NCBI GenBank assembly: GCA_936450465.1
Contig: OW388297.1
Location: 63,920,063-63,984,062, forward strand
Origin: Gibbula magus
Lineage: Eukaryota > Mollusca > Gastropoda > Trochida > Trochidae
Direction of reading: 5' to 3'
DNA length: 64,000 nt
Translations under genes and position numbers: made by a program
Notes under the pieces: model-generated
Told to the model about the DNA's origin: nothing
The model's input: only the letters and a program-made list of their open reading frames with translations
Databases searched by the model: none
Shown here: positions 51,401-60,400 of the stretch, one piece after another
Position numbering within the stretch: position 1 is the stretch's first letter
How the letters are laid out: every line of letters starts with the position of its first letter

Positions 51401-54400
51401 ATTGAAGGCTGTAAGTTCCAGAGTTTTTAAAATCTATTATATGTGATCACTTACCCTGCCAGCGTAGTGTTCTATTGCAAACTTGAGATTGTCGGCTTTG
51501 GGACGGGTGTAGAATGGACAGGTAATGTTTTGATGGAATTTACCTGTAATATACAATCATATTAAATTAATGGTAACTAATTATAATCAATGTCATTATG
51601 CAGGTTAGAAATGTTTAAATCATCATATCTATAGACAGGATTTTTTAGAAATGGTTTATTGTTGATTATTGAATAAAACGTAATAACACGAGTGAGTCAG
51701 TTAATCTTCCTGCTGCTGGAGAAATAACAATAACATAGAAAACATGTCATTAAGTGAACAAATGTTATGTTGTTATATTATGGATAACACCATCTGAGAT
51801 AGTATAAATCATTTCAATCTTTCAAGACCAGTCCCTTGCATGAATCGGACCCTCAGAGTCATAGATGAGAAGGACAGTCAGTGCTGGCAATTTGGTGCCT
51901 GACTCTGAGGGTGCCAGTTCAAATTATGCAAGGGACTAAAAATTACAAGAATTTGCAGATAGTGTAATCCAAAATATAACAATGTTAACAGGGACATACA
52001 AGCATTAGCCTTATTCCTTGTTCTAGATCTACAATACATGATAGCATCAACAGTGACTACATGAGAACCATCCTCGATAATCCAGCGCTATTGTTCCGAT
52101 AAATCTACACGCAAGCGCTGGAAAACAGTAAGGGTATTTATCCTTAACCTAGTTACCTCCCTTCGCAATGACTCAGCGAAACGCTTGCTTTCTAACAACT
52201 AATGAGATCGCTTGAAATCAAGGGTGAAATAACAAGCACTCTCGTGTCAGGATCTTGGCTTTCGCAGATGATTGGGAAGCACAGGGATTTTAATCATTTA
52301 CCTCCACCCGTTTTGATGGACATGAATACACCCTTCTCACGTACAGACTTCTTAAAACTTTCTTATGAGTTTCTGTCAGGTTTTCTACGCTGAATTTGTT
52401 ACAAACTTTATCGTAATCGAGTGAGTTGGCCGCCGCCATGTTTGTTTCTATAAACAACGGTAGTGATGCGTTTTGATTGGTCGAGTTGTTTACGCAGATA
52501 GTGTCTGCGTTTCGTTTCTGATTGGATAACATGGACCCAAGAGGAGGTAACTAGGTTAGGGATAAATACCCTTACTGTTTTACTGGATTATCGAGGATGC
52601 ATGAGAACATGTGAATATAGGAATGAAATCTGAAAGAGTTTACCTCTTATGCGATGACTACACACCAAAACATGATAGAACCAGTGTACAAAGTAACTTC
52701 TAGCCTTTGGTGGCAGTAGGGCTTGCGATTTGAAGCAACTTCGCCATTTCAACATGAGCCAAAGCTTTCAGTATATGGCCAGTAATGTATCACAAATCCC
52801 ACAAGCCAGCCAGGTACAAAAAGATAAATTGCCGATGGTATTCTCTACACTACTTGTGTGGTCGTTTTGGTTTTTCCCTTTTGACATTTTAAAATGAAAA
52901 ATTTTGAATTAAATGCATTGAGGGTTGTGTAAATCATTCATAATTAAAGGAAATGTAATAGTTTCGATAGTATCGATAGTTAACCTTACTATTGCGATAG
53001 CGTTTTAGTATATACTATCGATATAGTACTATTGCCAAGCCAACTATTGCGATGCATCGATAGTTCGATGTTTTGTTACATCCCTAGTATTCTCTACACT
53101 ACTTGTGTGCTCGTTTTGGTAACCGAAAATGACCAGCAATTATCTGACAAGACAAAGAGTTCAACTTCTCACCAACAAGAGTCTGGTCGGTAGCTTTAGG
53201 GAAGTTGCTCTCCTCATCCAGGAGACAGAGAAGTCCCATGGGTCGCATCAGGAACATGTCCAGGATCGGGCGGTTGTCCACAAACTGGACGTCCTTCCCG
53301 TCGATACCTTCATTCTGGTACTCTTGCTGTGGGGAAAAAATACTGTCATAATATTTATGATCAAGGGACACAATTTTACAACTTAACTTTCAACTTAATC
53401 ACTCATTATTTTCAATAACATTTCGGTTAAACAACAAATTTTAGTGATATGACAGATGTCATATTTATGTTCAAAGGTAAACAAATTTGTGCAAAGTTAA
53501 AAAAATAAAGTTTTAACTTAATTAAAATAACAAATTTGTGAAGAATTGTTCTTCACCATGGCAGCACTCACTCATCAGTTTCAATAACATTAAGTTGTTT
53601 CAATGAACAATAAATTTGACAGATGATTGTGTAAGTCTAAGTTACTCTGTGAGATTCTGGAGAGCCGCGCAGTTAGACGTTTTACCATTCAACTAACGAA
53701 GGGGCATCGGATAACCAAAATGGAAGTCAAGTGTCGGAATTCACTCACCATTTCCCAGACGAAGATACTCTGATTGAAGTAGTACTGTATTTGTTCATTG
53801 GCGATGTTGATACAGAGTTGTTCAAAGGAGTTGTGTGTGAAGTTCTCAAACCCAAATATGTCCAACAGGCCAATCACAAGACTTTCCTCACTGAAAATAA
53901 TTAACAAAATGAAGGAAACATGAAATATTGATTCAGCAACATCAAAATTGTGTAATATTATATACCAGTATATGTATGAGGTCACAATAGAAGTTGTGAC
54001 GTCACATAGTTATTACAAATGTCACAATTGTACCCAACAATCTTTTTCAAGCTTTATTGCTTGATAAACTTTGAGACAAAATACTCAATTTTCTTTTCAT
54101 ATAATAATATTTTTAATAAACTTGTGAATTATTTTTTACTTTGATACCCAATCATTTACAAAAATGGAATCATATGGAAGGTCATTTAGTTTTTTCTTCA
54201 ATTCATTGCATAAAGAAACCGATTACTGATACGTAACATTACTTAACTTTTACATGATATGGACTTGCCTAATTCAATAATCATTTAATAACAATCTTGA
54301 CAACTACCGGTACCCATATAGGTATGATCTGGGCCTACTAAGTCATTAAGGTAAACTTACTGCAATGTTTAAGAATGAGAGTTAAAGGGGCAGTAGCACG

Positions 54401-57400
54401 TTTTTTCGCTCAAATAAGTTGATGAAATGTATTTGAAAAATAATGTCAAAGTCAAAATCAAGTTAAAAATGATTGTACATGGTTCGATAAAGCCATGGGA
54501 ATCGTTTTTGTTATGCCAAATGATTAAATTGTGTTCACAATAAAATGGCCGCCATGCAATTTTTGCTTTATACGCAACGTAGTTTTTACCACTACAGATA
54601 ATTGGTTTGTGTAATAAAATGTTTTACCCTCTAAAGTTTATTTAAATGACATAAACTATCATTATAAATGGGAAATTAGAGAAAAAAAATTTTCGCAAAA
54701 AAGTGCTGCTGCCGCTTTAAGGTTACATTTATGAAAAGAGGCCCTGATAGATTAAAAGAGTTTTCTCAGCTCTACCCACTCTGTACGCTCGTGCTTGGCC
54801 GGTTTGAGGAGGGAACTGATCCTGTTCACAATCCAACTGAAGAGTCGACCATACAGAGCCTTGGCCATCGCATCCTTGGCATTCCTCGACTCTCGCAGGT
54901 TGTTGTTGCGGATGATGAGCTCTCCCTTAGCAACCATCGCTGTGGTCGTCAAGGCTTCCTCAACATCTTCAGACCTCACGCCGAGCAGGAGGGACACTGA
55001 ATAGAAGGAGTTGTCACATCTATACTTCAAATCATACAATATTTTATTTTGTTTAAACATCTAAAACTATATGAATGATAGCCAGGAAACGACACCCTGA
55101 TCATCTTTATCCACACAGAATAGTCTGATAGATATAGGGATTATTACCCGAGGAAGTTTGTCATATGACATTTACGAAATAAGTGTGAATTTTTTTATTG
55201 CCCGAGCGAGAGCGAGGGTTATACACAAATTCGCACGAGTTTCGTAAAAGTCATATGACACACTTTCGAGTGTAATAATTTCTTTATTACCCGTTCTATT
55301 CCATGTGATTCGCGTAAAAATAGTCAGAAAGCGGTCCACTTCTCTTGCGATGGTAAGCAACAGTGACGTCACGAACAATCGTTTTATGACGTCACAGACG
55401 ACAAAATATGGGAAGCCGCGGTGAAACAATCGTTGCTTGGCAAACCGGATATGTGCACATGTGCTCATATCAATAATATTAACTCGGTTATTTTCAACCA
55501 TATGGGTAAGAAATACCCGTTACTTGACGAAGAGGATACTGAAACTGTACTGGGCTCTACACCACAAAGGGCATTCTCAGAGCACACACACATTATCATC
55601 TTGGTGTAAGAACCAACATCATTCCTTTATAAGTCTGTACTCACAGGGAGTACACTTAAAAATCATACAATATTTCTTTTCTTATTCTAGGAATACATGA
55701 ATGATAGCCAGGAAATTTACATTCTCTCTCCACACTATCTGTGGGATCTGGATAAAATGCATGGATATTTGTCTTATTTCTAAACATTGTATTTATTAAC
55801 CGGTGGAGTATTGTAGATGAAAAAATATTGCTCTTTGATCGGTCAAACTGTTTGAAAATTAATTATAAATCTCTCCGATATTTAGTTGATAATATTTACT
55901 TGGTACAGTATTGAAGATAGACTTTACTGATACACTTAACTTTAATAAAATACAACTGTCATCGGGGGATCCAGCGAGGGGTTTAATAATAATAATAACA
56001 CTTTATTGTAATCAATACATTGTAAAATGAAAATTTGTTTTGTGCATTTCGCACCTGGCAGCCACTGTGCAGCGCCAGTTCAAGCGTTGTTCTGTCCTTA
56101 TAATGCTGAGTGTCAAGCAAGGAAGCAACAACTCCCATCTTTTAACGTCTTTTGGTATGACGCGACCGGGAATGAACCCCGGTCTTCCGGGTGATGAGCA
56201 GACACTCTACCAACTGAGCTACATCCCCGGCCATATGTGAACCCCCTTTTGACAATTGTGCATGTATATTTCATGGACCCCCTTGTTTTCAATAAGTGAA
56301 CCCCCTGTTAAAATTTCTAAATCTGCCCATGAATCGTATGGAAACCTGACTTACCGATATCAAGGAGACTGCGGTCGGTGACGACACAGAGGTCGCCGGT
56401 GTGGTCTGACAGTTCCTTCTCCTCAAACTCCAGGTTACCGATATGCAGGATTCCACACAGGATCCCGTACACAGAGTGGACATCCTGCAAAAGTCACAGA
56501 ATAATAATAATTAGTTGGGAATTTGTCATTTGGAAACTGCAGACCATTTGTTATTTTCAATGTACAATATGCCACAAATGAGGGAGGATATACATAGAGC
56601 ACCATTTGGGCAATGTTTCAGTCATCACAGGTGGTTATGGGGATGCCATACAAGAGTCATCAGAAGATGACATATCCCACCGGTTCCACAAAATTTGTAT
56701 AACACATCTTTGACAGATACTTGTGTATCTACTACCGTACTTCAGTTAGTGGGTATTACAGATGCTGAGTTTCAGGTATGTTAAGGGTTTTAGACTTCTG
56801 CTCCAGAAGCCGTCAAAATCAACAACAACAAACATCCCTCTCATGTTTCTATGGAAACAGAAAAAAATTAATTTTTCAGAATAAATCTGAAAATATCAAA
56901 AGGCACCACTTCAGTTAGTGGGTAATACACATGCAAAGTTTCAGGAAGATATGATGAACGGTTTTGGAGTTGTGCTCCGGAAACGAACCTGTCTCTGAAC
57001 AAAGTCCAAATTCAACAAGTTTCTATGGAAACGGAAAAAAATAAAATTTTCAGAAATCTGAAAATATCAAAAGGCACCACTTCAGTTAGTGGGTAATACA
57101 CATGCAAAGTTTCAGGAAGATATGATGAACGGTTTTGGAGTTGTGCTCCGGAAACGAACCTGTCTCTGAACAAAGTCCAAATTCAAAAAGTTTCTATGGA
57201 AACGGAAAAAAATAAAATTTTCAGAAATCTGAAAATATCAAAAGGCACCACTTCAGTTGGTGGGTAATACATATGCAAAGTTTCAGAAAGATATCATGAA
57301 CGGTTTTCGAGTTCTGCTCCGTAAACGAAATGATTACGGACGGACAGACGGACGGACGGACGGACGGACGGGGTGATGACTATATCCCACGGTATTACAT

Positions 57401-60400
57401 ACCGGTGGAATAATAAGATACAGAAAGCAAATGTAAAATTGATAATAAGTAATACATGTATTTCAAAACATCTGTTGAAGTTTATAAAACAAATGTATTA
57501 CTTTTGCAAGAAAGTTGTGCCAAAATTTAAAGACAATTTTTGATATAATTGCTTATTCTGCTTCCAAAAATCATTTGTTTTGATAATGAATATGTTTTCT
57601 TTTTAAATTAATTTACCATTGTTTGAATTAAATTACCGGTAGAAGAAAGTTTATTGAAAGTTATTGCAGAAAGGGATTTTTTTCACCTTGACGTGAATGA
57701 TAAGTAAAATACTTTACCTCTTTTTGAAAGCCAATCACTTCAAAGCACGTCTGGATGGCCTTGAACTTGACCCTGTTGACCGAGAGGGATGCGATGTCAG
57801 GCGATGCACTTGTGTACTCCTGGATGTATCTGTTGGGCAGAGAAACACAGCATAGTAAAAAAAAAAATATTAAGCCCTGTTTATACGGCGAGCGTTTGCA
57901 TATGAGTAAAACATTACACATATGCAAATTTGCTCATATGAGCAAACTTCGCCGTATGGACGCATTTGCACATATGTATATTTTACTACCGTAACGCATA
58001 GCAAATTTACTTTTACTCACGTGTGATGTCTATAGCCCTGTTTATACGGCGAACGTTTGCATATGAGTAAAGCATTACACATATGCAAATTTGCTCATAT
58101 GAGCAAACTTCGCCGTATGGACGCATTTGCACATATGTATATTTTACTACCGTAAGCAAATTTTTCACTACCGTAAGCAAATTTGCACCTTGTAAGGGGC
58201 AGGTGCAAATTTTTACTACCGTGAGTAAATATGGTATTTTCACTTTTCTAGTAAAAGTTCGTCGTATACAGACATAGTGACTTCACACAGGTTCAGAAAA
58301 TATATTAGATAACTTTAGAAACTCTTAATATTGTTTTTCAAATTCTACATACATAGCATTATCTCCTTCTTGCACGCGATGACCTTCGAAATCCATCTGA
58401 CTATCCGATTTTCATTATATAATATAATTAGGGCGAAATAGTCAAAACAATGTTGACAGATATAAATTAATGTCATTTATTTAGTTTACATCTAATAAAT
58501 ATTAATTGGTATGTTTTAGGAATTCTCTATTCATATATTAAAATAGTTGGAAGCCAATTTGCATAGGCAGACATATATAAACACATATGAACGCATAGCA
58601 AATTTACTTTTACTCACGTGTGATGTCTATTACTACCATAAGCAATTTTGCATATGTGCAAAGTTCGCCGTATAAACAGGGCTGTAGACTCAAGTGAACA
58701 TAGGAAATAACAAATAACAAGTTCGAACCCCCTGAACCCAACCTCAGTATGCACTTATACATCTGTAAAGAAATATTTTACATTACGTTCTGTATAAATA
58801 TGGAAAAGCTTATTAGTCCTTGAGCCAGGACATAAAAATTAAGGTTTGTCTTCCAAACAAGCAGACGAAATGCCACTTTGATTATTTGATAGCCCAATGA
58901 CCCTAGTTTATATATATGAATTCAGGTGATTCATTTTGTCCCCCAAGTTGGTAGTCAGATCTCCTCTCGCTCATGGACTATATAGGTTGAGTATATGCAT
59001 ATATAGGTATGGACAGGTGTGCTACCTAGGACTCACCTGTATACCTTGTTCTTCTTCAGGTGGAAGGGATCGTTCTCCAGCGAGATGAGGCCGTCATGGA
59101 CGTAGTAGAACACGTGGAAACTCTGCTCTCCTCTGTTGGAGACAACAATCTTATCAGTCAAAACTATGATGTCAACTGACATACACTACTGTGCACTATT
59201 AAGTACACCGTGTTGGCGAACATTTCGCGAAATCCGGTGTACTTATTTCTGCGAAGCAGTGTAAGTATTTACATAAAAAACCAAAGTGCAAGAGAAGGCA
59301 AAGTGATATTCCACACACTCTGTGAGAAGGCTGATCTTAACAATAAAACAATAAAAAGACCAATAATTATTCATGCTAACAAAATTGTTTTGTTTACACC
59401 TTAAATGAAATTAATAGGATTCTTTATTTTAATTACCTACTGGAGAACTATCGTCAGACCATGCTGCCATTATCAAGTACAAGCAGCCTGCCATTGTTTT
59501 ATAGTGGATCCATTGTTTTATAGTGGATCCATTGTTTTATAGTGGATCCATTGTTTGATTGTGGATCCATTGTCTTATAGTGGAACCATTGTTTGATTGT
59601 GGATCCATTGTCTTATAGTGGATCCATTGTTTGAATGTGGATCCATTGTCTTATAGTGGATCCATTGTTTGATTGTGGATCCATTGTCTTATAGTGGATC
59701 CATTGTTTTATTGAGGATCCATCGTCTTATCGAAAATGTTAACATTTGTTTTAATATTCACTGTACTCACTTTTCTTGATGTATTACTCTTGATTTTTCC
59801 AATAAATATTCAGTGATTTTTGCTGAAAAGTAGAAAGTAGACGTCAGTCTCTAACCACAAACTGACCAAGAGAAGGGAGATAATTCTTACAGCTCTAAGA
59901 CTTTGAAAACAACATAAGAATAATCCTATTCATTTGGTACCTTGCACATTTTTTAAAAGGAACGTTCATTAACAAGCAAGCTCGAACAATAGACTATAAC
60001 AATATAATTCATTGATATTCATTGTAGTATATGTTGACAGTGATTTACAAATTCAAGTCATCCTTTGATTTATTGCAAAATGAATTTATTATCAATGTTG
60101 CTATACTCAATGTTTTCATTGACTGTGTGCCTTGATGGCACAGCCACGAGTGAAAATATATAACTTTTCTACCTCATGAGATGAGATAAACATGGTATTT
60201 GTCAAGAATTGACGGATATTCTATTTATTATATGATATTATCCATGTAATTACGACCGAAAAGGGTCGTTTTCACGGCGAGTGGCCGCTAGGAATAGCCC
60301 GTCACCACAGTAACACTGTGACGTCATAAGCCATTGTTTCGTGACGTCAAGTTATATCAGTCACTGGTCGCAGTGAAAATATAAGTTATTTTCACTGTAG

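Noticed and set aside
56166..56236. Functional tRNA gene on the minus strand
   Set aside because: The B box is GGTTCATTCCC with a missing base, and it heads a SINE with an (ATT)n tail.
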